A stretch of 64,000 nucleotides of DNA from Stenopsyche tienmushanensis (taxonomy: Eukaryota > Arthropoda > Insecta > Trichoptera > Stenopsychidae): NCBI GenBank assembly GCA_008973525.1, contig WACJ01000132.1, forward strand, positions 558,001-622,000. Reading direction: 5' to 3'. The number at the start of each line of letters is the position of its first letter. The stretch's first letter is position 1. The translations under genes were made by a program, and so were the position numbers. Shown here in pieces: positions 23,083-34,726 of the stretch. Below the pieces are notes generated by a model, which did not search any database, was not told where the DNA came from, and saw only the letters and a program-made list of their open reading frames with translations.

Positions 23083-23215
23083 CAAATATTGGCTCCAAAT
23101 CTTTATTATTCCACCTGAATAAAGATCACGGTTAAGGCACCAGAGAAGCTGATCGCTAAAAGATCAGACTTTTCTGCGGCCAAGACGAGTGGTCGGATCT
23201 TTAGACGTAATTGGC
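23083..23215 (-). repeat. LTR-like repeat, divergent copy
   Basis: Minus-strand reading gives CTTGGCCGCAGAAAAG followed by an AATAAT/AATAAA-type poly(A) region. The layout resembles the direct repeats at 15.8 and 16.8 kb. The ends are not defined. A G-rich run lies at 23054-23067. Confidence 0.45.
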
Positions 23216-23297
23216 TGAACGACGACTAACTGTCTCCAGATCTAATTTTAAAATGGTGTTCGAAGCTTTAGTCTGTTCCAAATTAGGCATTGCTACT

Positions 23298-23329
23298 GAT
23301 CCAATATGAGACTACTCTCATATTGGATC
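23298..23329. repeat. perfect 13-bp hairpin
   Basis: GATCCAATATGAG, a 6-base loop ACTACT and CTCATATTGGATC form a perfect stem-loop. It is not followed by a T-run that would suggest a terminator-like use and lies in no recognised element. Confidence 0.7.
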
Positions 23330-25796
23330 TGGAGGCAAAACAACAGTCAAGACATTGGACCTGAAAAGGTTCATTTTTCTTTCTTTCAACGTCAAAAGTC
23401 GCAAAAAATGATACTTAAATATGACCCATTTCTACAAATTTTGCATGGACGGATCTAATTTGCTGAAAAGCCACTTCTCGAATTTATTTTATGTTTATAT
23501 ATGTCACTTGTGTCAAGACATTCAACTTTTTTGCCATTAAAAGTTATCTTTCTGCTTACAAATATTTTTCATATACTCAGATCTGAAGCAAATTTGCAAG
23601 TTTTGAATTTATATTTTTAGTACAATACTTTTAATGACTTCAATTCAATAAAAATGCCAAAAAAGGTATGTCCTTATGAATATTGAGATTCCGCGAGTTG
23701 ATCGATGTATTTTTGTGTAATATTATATTTGTTATAATGAATATTTAAATTGGTTGAAAGTAAATATTATACGTTAATATCATGACCTTAATTAATATAA
23801 TTTGATACCACTTTTTGTCCACTTCAAAATTCTTTGCCAAAAGAGACATTCTCATGTAGTTTAATTACATACCAGCTCAAAGATACGTAGGTCCTCATTA
23901 TTTTAAAATGATATTCAGGCAATACCATTTATAATTACAGGGTAGAAGTATAACTTACTTTCCGACCGGTATTTTAATAATTGGGGATTATGAGAAACGG
24001 CTCATTTACCTATGAAATATTCAGGGTGGAACGACGTACTCGTAAATATAAAAATATAATTTTACGATAGTTACGTGACCGTTGGGATAATATCGTACAT
24101 GGTGGGAATAAAATTTAAAAATTTAGAAATTCGTTCCGAATAGATTTCGGAAGCTTGAAAGCTCAAAAGCTCAAGCGTTATCCATTTTTAAAAAGTCGCA
24201 TGACGTTACTTGAAATGCCAAATTTTACTGCCATGAATTACGGCATAATTCTAATGCAATACTGAATGGTACATGCAAAAGTCATATAATATGCATGTGA
24301 ATTATTTGGTCCATCCCTGACAGAAGCAAAATTATTGCTCAATTTCTATGGAAGTGTGGCCAGCTTGCATGAAGATTTATTACCCTTACAATCAAACCAC
24401 CCCAAAAGTTTATTCTTCAGTCCGTTCTTTATTTACCTTTATTTAAGATATACGTCCAGTCCTAAATGGATTGTGAAATATTCTTTGAGAGTTTTTATCT
24501 CGAAATACAGGTGAAACTATTGCACGAACTCATGAAAGTTCAAATGTATTTATAGCTGCACTCCAACCCTCAATGCATTATTTATACCCCCAAATGAAAT
24601 ATTGCTCTCATATTTACAATTGTTGTGTCATTCCACAAAAGGTTTAACAATTAAAATAACATCCAGGTTCAATTATTTGCGGTTCTTAATTGAAACCATA
24701 GCATCTGGGACGAATCCACGTTTCATGTCCTATATATCCATTAAAATCTCCGATTTCATCACTACCTCATGCATGGGTTATCTTTGGTTTTCTCTATATC
24801 TTTTGTTCCGTGACCCTTTGTTATTATATGTACGTCTCTTCTAAATTAATAATAATGATCATTAGCGATAACAATGATCTAATGTTTATCACAAAGGGAC
24901 TTTCATCGGTCCAAAGTAATGGCCTTATCGTATATAATAGCGACCGTTATGACATTCTTCATAGAAAATATATTAATAGCACATAAAGAGTAATCAAAGC
25001 TAGCGTAAAAGCAAAGGCAATCAATAACAGAAATAGTAATATTATGAATACGGACATCAACTAAAGACATCATAGTTAAAATGCATTTCATTTAATTAAT
25101 CAACCTGAATGTGATAAAATTAATATGCATTGTGACCTGTTAATCCCTTTATATTCATTTCATTAATTTAAAACGCACAATTATAAAGCATATGTAATTA
25201 TATGCCCTACTTTCATAATTGACGTATTGCAAATTTAATTAATAAAATAGCCTTTGCATTACATGCAAAAGCTCAGTATTATCAACATTGTAACACAAAC
25301 AAGACATTATCTAAAGGGCGTTAGAGACGATTGGCATATTTTAGAAATTGAGATCAGCCAACGCGTTTTAAATTGAGGTATGAATTAAATTATAAATTTA
25401 ATTTTAAAATGAATAAAAATCGCATAAATAAAGACATTTAACATTCTTCACCATGGAAGTCTTAAGTCCTGAACAAGTAATTTGTAGCAAATAAATTAAA
25501 TATATTTTTACTTTGTATAATATTGTATGTAGCTTAGACTATCATTAAAATGAATTATTGTAAAATAAAAATATAGTGAGCGATCAAAAAAAAAAAATGT
25601 GTTTTTACCAACATTTTTTGTAGTTTTTTGTTCATTAAATAAACAATTTTGAATATTTTTGGATAGTTGTAGTCTATACGATGGAGACGTTTATTATAAA
25701 TATGCTTGCCAAGTTTTATAAAGAATACTCATCTAGATCGTGTAGGAGCACTTCCATAAACATGGAAAAAGTAGCGTTGTCGCCGTTATTACTTTG
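23330..25796. other. AT-rich stretch, no gene seen
   Basis: Open frames at 24602-24844 (plus) and 24903-25091 (minus) have no motif. No bounded repeat was recognised. Confidence 0.5.
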
Positions 25797-25911
25797 CGAA
25801 TTTCATTTATATCGACTTTAAATTTACTGAACGTATTCTTAAACATTGGTTCTTTTCGATAACTAGAAGAATTTTTTTTTAAATTAACAATATAGAAACG
25901 TCCCTTAAACA
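25797..25911 (-). repeat. fragment related to the hAT interior at 6777-6890
   Basis: GCGAATTTCATTTATATCGA and AAATTTACTGAACGTATT match the reverse complement of 6777-6890 with moderate divergence, ending TAGAAACGTCCCTTAA. It is best read as a fragment of the same hAT family without its ends. Confidence 0.7.
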
Positions 25912-26177
25912 ATACTGAGAATAAGCTTAGAAAGCCCTCGCATATTATCGAGTTTTATGTAAAAACATAACAATTGTAAATGTTTTTTTCTTTCTTATTT
26001 CTAATGTTAAAAGCCTTCTTCTTAAAAAAAACACTCAAATGTTATTACAACGTAATGAAAAAATAGTGAGTTCAAAGTAATTTCTTTAGTATTTCAGTAG
26101 TCATTCAATATTTCTTTTCACTTAGTGTCTATTTAATAATCTAATATGTAAAAAATGAATTGGGTTTTGTTCGTTCG

Positions 26178-26512
26178 AAATGCGCTGCCATACTGTTCGT
26201 CGGATTGCGATAAAAATTCATCCACTTATTGCTAAAGATTCCGCAAATAACATAGGCATAGTCTTTTAATATATAAAAATCAATGTTTGTTTGTCTGTAT
26301 TTAATGCGCTGCCATAGCGTTTATTCGATTGCGATAAAACTTTGCCAACTTATTGTTTGCACTTTTTCAAATAATATAGGTATAGTACAATTAACTTACA
26401 GTAAATTTTGTATATAAAAAATCAATGTTTATTCATATTTATAATAAAACCAACAAACAATATTTTTAGAATTATTACTTCTGTAGCGGTAACGCGCTGG
26501 GTATCGGCTAGT
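26178..26512 (+). mobile_element. Helitron/Helentron-like element fragment
   Basis: Two direct units start AATGCGCTGCCATA (about 26179 and 26303, about 124 bases apart), each ending in a TATAAAAATCAATGTTTRTT-like word. The right end reads AACGCGCTGGGTATCGGCTAGT (26491-26512), which resembles the CTAGT-ending termini of insect Helentron-like elements. There is no replicase or helicase coding sequence. The left boundary is uncertain. Confidence 0.55.
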
Positions 26513-26921
26513 GTATAATAAAATATATGATTTTTTAATTACTTAAAACGTTAGTAAAACGGGTTTTTGTTCGCGTTTTTTTTAATAACATTCCGAGATC
26601 ACGCTGTCTTTTCCTTTTCCATTATAGATATTCAAGAAATCCTAATCATGCATTAAAAATTGTGATGAGCATTTTTTTATAAAATAATGATTACATTTTG
26701 TTGATGATACACTTTTGATTTAAGGGTTGAACTCAATCACCTTGGATTTAAATATGCAAATGTGATTGGTAATCCAAAAAAAGGTCCATTAAAAGTTATT
26801 TATCGATTTTTAAAAATCTTATATAAATATGACTGTGATAAAAATGCTGTAAAAATCATGGAATATTAAAAAAAAATAAGAAAAACAACGACCGAAATTT
26901 GTACATACAAGCATTAAATTC

Positions 26922-27152
26922 AAATCTACAAAGCTGCTTTTTAGTCTACAAGTAGTTTATATTAATTATTGTTAAATAAACGTCGTCTACTTTCGATAAA
27001 ATATGGTTAGTTTCTGTAGATGTGGCTAACGTTGTAACGCGGAAACTTGATTAAAGTATTGCAACTCTCAAAGCAATGCAATATTAAGTCCAAATAATAT
27101 TTATTATAAGCAGCTACGATATAATTATAGTTTTGTAGGTATAAGATATTTA
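26922..27152 (+). repeat. dispersed ~230-bp repeat, copy 1
   Basis: It runs from TCTACAAAGCTGCTTTTTAG to TTTTGTAGGTATAA and aligns with 61480-61712 in the same orientation at roughly 75% identity by eye. No coding potential, TIR or tail was seen. It lies just left of a Kolobok-like element, as its partner lies near another. Confidence 0.7.
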
Positions 27153-27537
27153 AATAATATAACAAAATGAGAAAGAATCAGCTTTGTATGAATAATTACA
27201 CAAATAATGCCTTCGATACTATAACTCATGATAAAGCCAAACCACTGCACTTAAGAGGGGAGATACCTTTAGACCGGGTAAAATCAGTCAATTTTAATGA
27301 ATTATTTTCAAGGTGATAAAATAATGTGATCATTTATATATTTTGACATCTTATTGATACATTATTAAAGTGTAAAAAAACATGTGATTTTTTTATTTTT
27401 TTTACAAAATGGCCGCTCTGTAGAATATTTCTTCAAGCGTCTGCTGGGAGACATCGAAAACTGCTGCACCTGTCAAAAATTTTCTATTTATCTGAAATAA
27501 AAAAGTTGAATTTTTTTCAATTACTGATATATTAACG

Positions 27538-27697
27538 GGAAGGATATACCTATAAAATAATAAAAAAGTTTAAAAATAAAATTTATATCGGCTGTTAAAA
27601 AAAAAAGTCCAGATTTTTGGCTATTTTTCAACAGTTTTGACCCCAAAAAAAAATATTTATTAACCCGATATCTTTAAACTTATAGGTATATCCTTCC
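27538..27697. repeat. 18-bp perfect inverted repeat inside the Kolobok-like element
   Basis: GGAAGGATATACCTATAA (27538-27555) faces its exact complement at 27680-27697, with 124 bases between. It could mark a nested mini-element or a subterminal structure downstream of the transposase stop. Confidence 0.7.
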
Positions 27698-27893
27698 GAT
27701 AATATTATAAAGAGAAACTCCTGAAAATTTCAGACTAATCGGTCAATAAATTTTTGAGTTACAGCACGAGCAGTTTTTGAAAACAGAGTTTCGAGATAAT
27801 CGCGTTCAAAGTTTCGATTCAGTATAATTATAATTTAATGTGATTTACCGATCAATCGGCGATTCTGAATCCATACAATAAACCTTCGACCTT

Positions 27894-28739
27894 CTAAAAA
27901 AGCTGATTATCTTCGAGCTGCTGCTGTTTTCGACCAGTACGAGCTGTTTTGGTTTCGGAAAAACTCATCCGGTTCTGTTTCACTATTCGTGCCTCATCGG
28001 TGTTTTCAGCGAAAACTTTACAATAGGTGCCAACAATTATACCCAGCTCATTCATAAGTTTGAGAATTGAGGTGTAGCCTTCATTAAATATACTTTCAAC
28101 AATTTTTAGCCCAGAATTGAGGTGCTTTGGACATATTCGCCAAATTGTCGCATTGAAACTTTTGTTGGCATTCTGGGTATGGCCACCCAAGCATCTTTCC
28201 AGTAAATCATGTCTGGACAAACCTTCGTAAATTGGTAGAAGATGTTGTTTTATATCGTCGCCAAGTAATGGAGTAAGATCTTCAAGCTGGGGATCTTTAC
28301 CTAGAGCGATGGCTTTCTGCCATTTGCACCAAATCTCGGCTCCAGTCGGAGAGTTGTTGTGTTGTGGATTTTTTTTCGTTGAAAAAATATGGTAATAAGT
28401 AGCCATAATTTCTCGTTTCATATCTTCCACACTAACGTTTCTTCGAATACTTAAACCATAATATGTTGTAAGTTTTTTTACAACGTTTTCTATCAACTTC
28501 CCTTTTCTTGAATTTTTTTTTATCTGTCGCAGTCTGGAGCTCATTCTCTTCTCAACATGGCCAACACACTCACTTTTCACAATAGTCAAATCATCACCGT
28601 AAGGTTTAAAATCTAAAATTGCCTTGAAAGTTAAAAAATATACAAACGTACTGTGAAAGAAGCATTGCTTCGACCCAAGCTCTCCGACTACCTGAGTTGA
28701 TGACAGTATGCGGACTGACGTTTTTGACAATAATTCCAT
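27894..28739 (-). pseudogene. Kolobok-like transposase C-terminal ORF, 281 residues, probably inactive
   Basis: From M1, residues 39-70 contain FKPYGDD and ECVGHVEKRMSSRL, then YYGLSIRRNVSV (93-104), EIWCKWQKA (135-143), LLERCLGGHTQN (179-190), ANKSFNATIW (191-200) and GIIVGTYCKVF (223 onward). These blocks are characteristic of the Mutator-like transposase domain found in many arthropod transposon proteins. The usual acidic residue of the NESFN motif is Lys here (K193). The Asp-rich stretch expected before FKPYGDD is replaced by hydrophobic residues. The THAP or other N-terminal region is absent. The frame is otherwise open, so decay is recent. The function would be cut-and-paste transposition. 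Confidence 0.75.
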
Positions 28740-28859
28740 TTATATTCAATATTTCAATTTTTCCTTTTAACAGTATATTTTTAACATATTATACATTCGA
28801 ATTATGTAAAAAAAAAAATTTCAATTTTTTGAAAATTCTAAAGGTATCTCCCCCCTTAA

Positions 28860-29349
28860 GTTAATGTTTAAATTCGAACATTTCTCAATAAATGAATTTA
28901 TATTTCACATCGATAAAACGGTTAATTTTCCATATACAATTGGTATAATTTATCAATTGATAACCAATGTCTCCTTTGTATTTATTGCTGATATTTTATA
29001 CGCTTTTGAATTCATCCATTATTCGTTTCGAAGTAAATGGGTGGAATTTAATCTCGAATCGTAATATAATGATACTTCAATCTAAACCGCAATTTATTAA
29101 ATTATAAACGTGGAATTTGTGGATGGAAAGTCTAGATTATAGACCTCGTTGTGTAGCTTATGATATTGATCATTGAAGAAGTGTCTGAAACAACATCAAA
29201 CGATCGGCCTATATAACAGCATCTCTAACCAAGTATTTATCTAAGAATACATCTCTTGTAGATTAACCGAAATAAATGTATATTATTTTCGATTTACAAA
29301 GCATAAACGCGAGAGATGAAGCCTCATCCATGGCAGTATCATTCCTAAT
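28860..29349. other. AT-rich stretch, no gene seen
   Basis: A 66-codon + frame (28864-29064) has no motif. Confidence 0.5.
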
Positions 29350-29720
29350 TCATTTCGGCATCCCAGGCTTCAGTTCAATATTTGATAGCAGCTGTTCCTC
29401 GAACAAGGAGCTTCCATTGCATGCTGCTCCACATCCTGAAAAGTAGTATCCGTATTCTGGTTGGCATACAATCTGATAGTGCTCCATAAAATACGAAGGC
29501 TGCCACCTTGACAGCTCAGCTGGTGCTTTAGCATTAGTTTTAACGCGCAAATTTTCAACATTTTCTATGAAGCCATACGGACTGGTGAATTCTGCGATCG
29601 GCTCACCCGACCGTATATATTTAACAAGCCATGAAGCTGTTTGTCATTCAGGTGCAGTCAACATTTTTTCATGCTTCATCGATAAATGCCAATTTATAGT
29701 TTTCAAATCAATGGACTCGG
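29350..29720 (-). pseudogene. unrecognised coding remnant with conserved-looking Cys pattern
   Basis: One minus-strand frame reads LVKYIRSGEPIAEFTSPYGF and on through LSRWQPSYFMEHYQ, VCQPEYGYYFSGCGAACNG and SSLFEEQLL, ending at 29350. The composition is far from the AT-driven chance frames nearby. It has Cys spaced as CQPEYGYYFSGCGAAC. An in-frame stop occurs upstream (near 29650). The family is not recognised; it could be a transposon-encoded protein or a host exon relic. Confidence 0.45.
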
Positions 29721-29934
29721 CAGTGTAATTTTTTCGCAAATATCTGAGCTCATTTACGACACAATAAGGTAATAGTCCGAATCAATGTACAAAATAGAAA
29801 ATTAGTCGTTTTTCATGATTTTTATAATGGTAATAAAATAATCGTATCGTTTTATATTTATATTAATTAATTAATATGTGTAGGCATTCAACTAAGTTAT
29901 AGTAATTTAAAAAAAAGTATTAAACCATTTTCTT

Positions 29935-30700
29935 GATCATTTTTATCCCCAAAAATCATTTATTTACGCGAAAATCTTAAAACTTTAGCTTAGTTGACTA
30001 GATAATATTATAGTGAGAAACATCCCAAAATTTCAGTCAGATCGATCAACAACAGCTACAATTGGCGAACATTTTGAAAATGCAGTTTCAAGTTTCAATG
30101 CGATAAAACTGTCAATTTTAGTGACTTACTTATGAACCAATGATTCCAAATGCATCTTCAGCTTTCTCAAAAAGTCGATTATCTTCGATTTATTGTTATT
30201 TTCGGGCTAAACGAGCTGCTTTTGTCTCAGAAAGACTCTTATGGTTCTACTTCGCTAGCCGCACTTCATCGGTATTTTCAGCAAAGACTTTACAGTAGAT
30301 GCCAATAATTATATTTAATGTATTCATCATCTTCAATATGAAGATATAGTTGTTATTAAATATCCCAGCAGCAATGTATGTTAATATTTCAATTATTTTT
30401 ACACCAGTATGCAGGTGCTTTGGAGCCAGTCGCCAAACCGTCGAGATAAAACATTCATTAGCATTTTGGATATGGCCACCCAAGCATATTTGATATAATT
30501 CATCCCAGGACAAATCTTTATAAATCGGTAAGAGATGCTATTTAACTTTTGGTCAAGAAATGGAGTCAGATTTTCAAGCTTTGGATATTTTTTAAAGCAA
30601 TAGTTTTCTGTCATTTGCACCAGCTTTTGAATCTAGTCGGGTTCCCATGATAATATATTTTTTTTTAATTCCTCGAACTTCTCTACCTTTCGTTCCTATA
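29935..30700 (-). pseudogene. decayed Kolobok-like transposase, copy 2
   Basis: Minus-strand reading gives WCK-stop-QKTIAL, LENLTPFLD, then CLGGHIQNANECF (acidic residue kept) and IIIGIYCKVFAENTDEV. These align with residues 137-250 of the ORF at 27894-28739 and are split over two frames (30399-30620 and 30247-30513). The downstream non-coding part (29935-30240) also matches copy 1. No clear TIR remains; a CCCTCTTAA word at 30862-30870 could be a worn right end. Confidence 0.75.
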
Positions 30701-31321
30701 TTAAGATATTTTGACGTTTTTTGCTTCGAAAATTCAATCACACACGATACACTATCGGGCTAAACTTGACTTCGAGCAACTTCGAGCTGACTTCGAGCAA
30801 CTTTTATATCGCATACCTACAGTTAAAAAAAACATTTTTTTGAACGCTGTAAAGAGTTTGGCCCTCTTAAAGACGAGTGTAATCAATTTTCATGTTATTT
30901 GTATCAATATTTTAATAGTAAGTAGAAAAGATTAATAAAAATACATACATAGTGACGGAACACATCTAAATATATCATGAGTATTTTATTTGATTTTTGT
31001 GTTTCACTTTATTTATGTATATTTAGCCCTTAGAGATTTTTCATTAGGGTATTATTTATGTAAATGATTTATTATTTACTATTATAGTCGTCGTAATTTT
31101 TTGACGTTGACATTTTTGTTGGACATAATTTCAGAGTTCTTGTCGATCTTAATTTTCATTCGTTTTTCCTCATGAAAGACTTTTCCCCGTTATTTCATAT
31201 TAGCAACATTTTTTCTCTGTTTTATTTTTTATTTTTATCAAAAATAATACTTTTAAATCATGTTAAGTGTAAAAAAAAATTATTCAATGAAACGTAAATA
31301 TTTTTCAATCAAAACACATCA
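30701..31321. other. AT-rich stretch, no gene seen
   Basis: A short imperfect duplication (ACTTCGAGCAACTTCGAGCT) lies near 30768-30800. No gene was recognised. Confidence 0.5.
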
Positions 31322-31787
31322 CTTAATTTGCCCTTAGGATGAAATATAGTTGGCGCCACTATTGACAAATCTATATGATAGCTTGAAAAGTGTTATTTGC
31401 TCTGGTTGCTTAAATTCGGCACCTGTTCCAGAAATTATAAAAAAATCACGAAATAGTTTTAGGCGATCATAAATTGAAGTTCTGTGAGATCACACACAAG
31501 TGGCATTTGAGATCAGAAGACAATATATTCTCCGTTTTGCATCAACGTTTGTCCATGAGAAAGCCTTGTTCGAAGATGGTACCGCGTTTGCTTACAATTG
31601 ATCAAAAACAACAACGCATCGACAATTCTAATTAATCTCAAGAAAGGAAAAGCATTTAATAGCAACTATTATATGAGCTTTTACTATTGGTTAAACGAAT
31701 ACTATGTTGATGAATAAAGTCAAATTTTGTCTAAAAAATGTCGTCAATTTTGGCGCCAACTGTATGTCATCCTACGAACTTATTGAG
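31322..31787 (+). mobile_element. deleted mariner element with transposase scrap
   Basis: The right end read inward is CTCAATAAGTTCGTAGGATG then GTTGGCGCCA. The left end has CTTAATTTGCCCTTAGGATG then GTTGGCGCCA. These imperfect TIRs bound 466 bases. The + strand interior reads LSMRKPCSKMVPRLLTIDQK, a typical mariner segment between the HTH and the first catalytic Asp. No catalytic region remains. Confidence 0.7.
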
Positions 31788-34726
31788 TGTATTATACATT
31801 TATTTTAATTATCAACAAAGAGGAATTTTAAATACGAGGAAAATGTCTATGTATTTTTGACAGATTTCATCTTGTTTATTTGCCAACATTTGTTAAAGCA
31901 AGGTAATCTTTTAATTTATGGAATATCTTAACATAATAAAATAATTATATTATGCAAGAACAAGAAGCTCCTCGTAGTCTGCGTATTAATTATTCATCGA
32001 CAGCCTTCGTCGTGGTCTCTAAAATTTTCCTCATGTAGAGGCTTTGCGACAATAAAATCCACATCCGAATTTTCGGTTGAACACCCCTGATTTATGTTAC
32101 GTTGGTTAGCAAGAACGAGAGAGTAAAATGGTGGAAGTGAGAGGCTTAATTGAGCAAAACACAGAACGATTCCGGCGTTGCTATTGAAACCATACAATTC
32201 TGAGATGTCAAGCCTCTAATAAGGGTTGCATTACGATTCCTCCTTCCCGCTGAGCACAAAATAGCTTCTGCCTTTTAAATTCATTTTGATTAGAGACTAT
32301 TTTTAATCAAGCTACAAGCGCGTAATACCTGCTTAATAAATTGTTGAGCTCACTTGCTCTAATTGTGCTATCTTCTAATTTGTAATTGACGCAAGATCAC
32401 AACACCATAAATAATCGTCTAGCTTACAAAGACAGTCTGCCGCATCACACCCTTAAGTAGCTTCCGCCTAACAAAATAATTACCACCCATCAAGCCTCCA
32501 CTGAGTAAAATCAACATAATTGCTGGGAATGGCATCTTTTAATCTTTCCTATAAATATCAATTCAGTTTGAATGACTCCCCTTGAAATAGTATTCCACAC
32601 CAAATAAGGCGTTATGGGGCGTAAAAATTTAGCACCCACAATTAAAATGTTAATATCCGCAATACGAAATTAGGTAATGAAGAGCCCAACGATGAACTTA
32701 AGCGAAATTGAATTTTAAAGTCGGAATTCAAGCTCTATTGTAAGGCAGTAGTATCATGTATGCGTGGAACAATGGGCATTTTATTAAAATTTCTGGAGCG
32801 AAATCGTTTTCGAAAACCTCATCTTGCTTCCAAATGGATTTGAATAACGGATCTTCGGGGCTTATTAAAAGAGAATAGTCTTAGAAAGAAGGGATACAAT
32901 GTCGTTGTTCTATTCAAACTGAATGAAAAATCGTTTATGCTCCAACTGAGACTATAATAATTTTTCAGACTTAATTTTGCATGATAATACTTTTTTAAGC
33001 ATTGAGCTTGAATTTAAAACGTTTCCAGTAAATGTTCAAATAAACACGACCTGAAATTCGGTCAAATAGGATGGTTTTGAGGCTAGAAAATAATTTGATT
33101 TAATAAATTTACAAATATACACACTCAGTAAAAATATGAAGCCATAATTGCTTTATCCAACTCATCCAATTGCTCATATTATTAAAAGCAATTTGTAATA
33201 TATATATATTGCTTCTTCTTAGCTGTTTCCTTCTAATTTTGTATCGAAGAACGATACAAATATCGCTAAAAGGGTCTCTAGAGGAATATTTATAACTCAT
33301 GTATCAAACATTCATGGAATACTTTAAATATAAAAATAGGCATCAATGTGACAATATTTTTTTAAAGATAATATATTTTTTAAACCATGAAGAAAAATGG
33401 TGGTCGTATTCGTATTTTACCCCAAGAGCTTTTAAACTTTCATGGAAGCATGCACCATAAAGTAGAGTACTATAAAACATATACAATGTTTACAACATAA
33501 TATTTTTAAAGAATAATGGAGTTTTCTATTATGGTTACTCCGTTGAGTGCATCTTTGAAATGTTTAGGTAAAAGCCCTTTTCATATGCCTTTTTGAAAAA
33601 ATAATCCAGATTTGAATACAATCCATTGAAATAATTATAAATCAACGTAAAGTATAGCTGAATTCAGCAGAGTATAGAGCCATGAAATATTCATCGTTAC
33701 TCATTCTATTTTTACTATGTAAATTGTGAAAGAGTTTACTCTTCATAGAGCTGGAATATTATTTATGCACTAGTATTGAAAATGTATTGACTTTAAATTA
33801 ATATTTAATGAAGAAGACGAAATAGAAGTTCAATATATTTAAATTCAGAACAGTAGAACCTTCAAGATAAAAGAATAGGTACTGTTTTCTATATATATAA
33901 ATATTATTTATGTATTATTTACTAACTCTAAAAGTTCACTCTAAAATTGATAGTAAATAAGAAAAGATAGTTAGATCTCAAGCAACGATATAATATTTAC
34001 ACCGCAACTATAGGATAAATTGCTGTATTATTAAAAACGTGAAATTTGTTTGAAATTTGATGGAAAGTATGGTTGACTCGACAAGAAGAAAATTATTTAA
34101 AACATAGTAATTTGTGAATAACTAAGGGGCTAATAACTAAGGGTTTTGTTAAAAGGGTTGTGGGTAACTGTCTAATATATGTTTACATGTATAGAGTACA
34201 TATATGTTTTTGAAATTGTTATATTAATCTTTTCCTACCGGTGATGTATTTACTACACCTCGAATCTAATAATGGGAATATCGATATGAAATATAATAGA
34301 TACGGGCTTCAGAATTTTTGTATTTCTCCGTAATATAATTACTAATCATATCGAAGCATTACAGTATATAAGTATTCAACTTGCAGCTACGGAAATAAAT
34401 AATTTGTCGTGAAATCGGGATTTTTGCGAGTTTTAGTCCGTGTCTCAGCAGAAAGGAATTTTATCAGTCACATTGATGGTGTTATACGAAAATGGATAAT
34501 AAGCTTAAAGAAAATTAGTTCTGAGCTTCCAAAGGCACATAAAATGTGCAAACGAATGAGAAATGTCAACTTATAAATTCTTTAAACAAAAAACTAACAA
34601 CCATTTTGAACTTATTTGGTTTTAAAAAGTTGTTTAGATTATTTCATTTTTGCAAAGGCGTCGCTCATTTCTTCAATTAAGATTTCTTTTAAGGGCACCT
34701 CTGTCGTGTAAATGAATTATGTTGGC
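31788..34726. other. AT-rich stretch, no gene seen
   Basis: Open frames at 31994-32197 and 33109-33300 (both minus) lack motifs. Nothing else was recognised over 2.9 kb. Confidence 0.45.

Larger units (their letters stand above)
27255..28855 (-). mobile_element. TTAA-flanked transposon with Mutator-like transposase (Kolobok-like)
   Basis: The ends form 19-bp TIRs with one mismatch: GAGGGGAGATACCTTTAGA at left (27255-27273) and GGGGGGAGATACCTTTAGA read inward from the right. TTAA lies on both sides (27251-27254 and 28856-28859). The 1,601-bp body encodes a C-terminal transposase segment on the minus strand. TTAA duplication with a Mutator-like transposase fits the Kolobok superfamily better than piggyBac, whose termini start CCC. 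The N-terminal coding half is missing, so it is internally deleted. An 18-bp perfect inverted repeat lies at 27538-27555 and 27680-27697. Confidence 0.75.

Noticed and set aside
27255..28855. piggyBac assignment because of TTAA flanks
   Set aside because: The termini start GAGG/GGGG, not CCC, and the encoded protein has Mutator-like transposase blocks, not piggyBac blocks.
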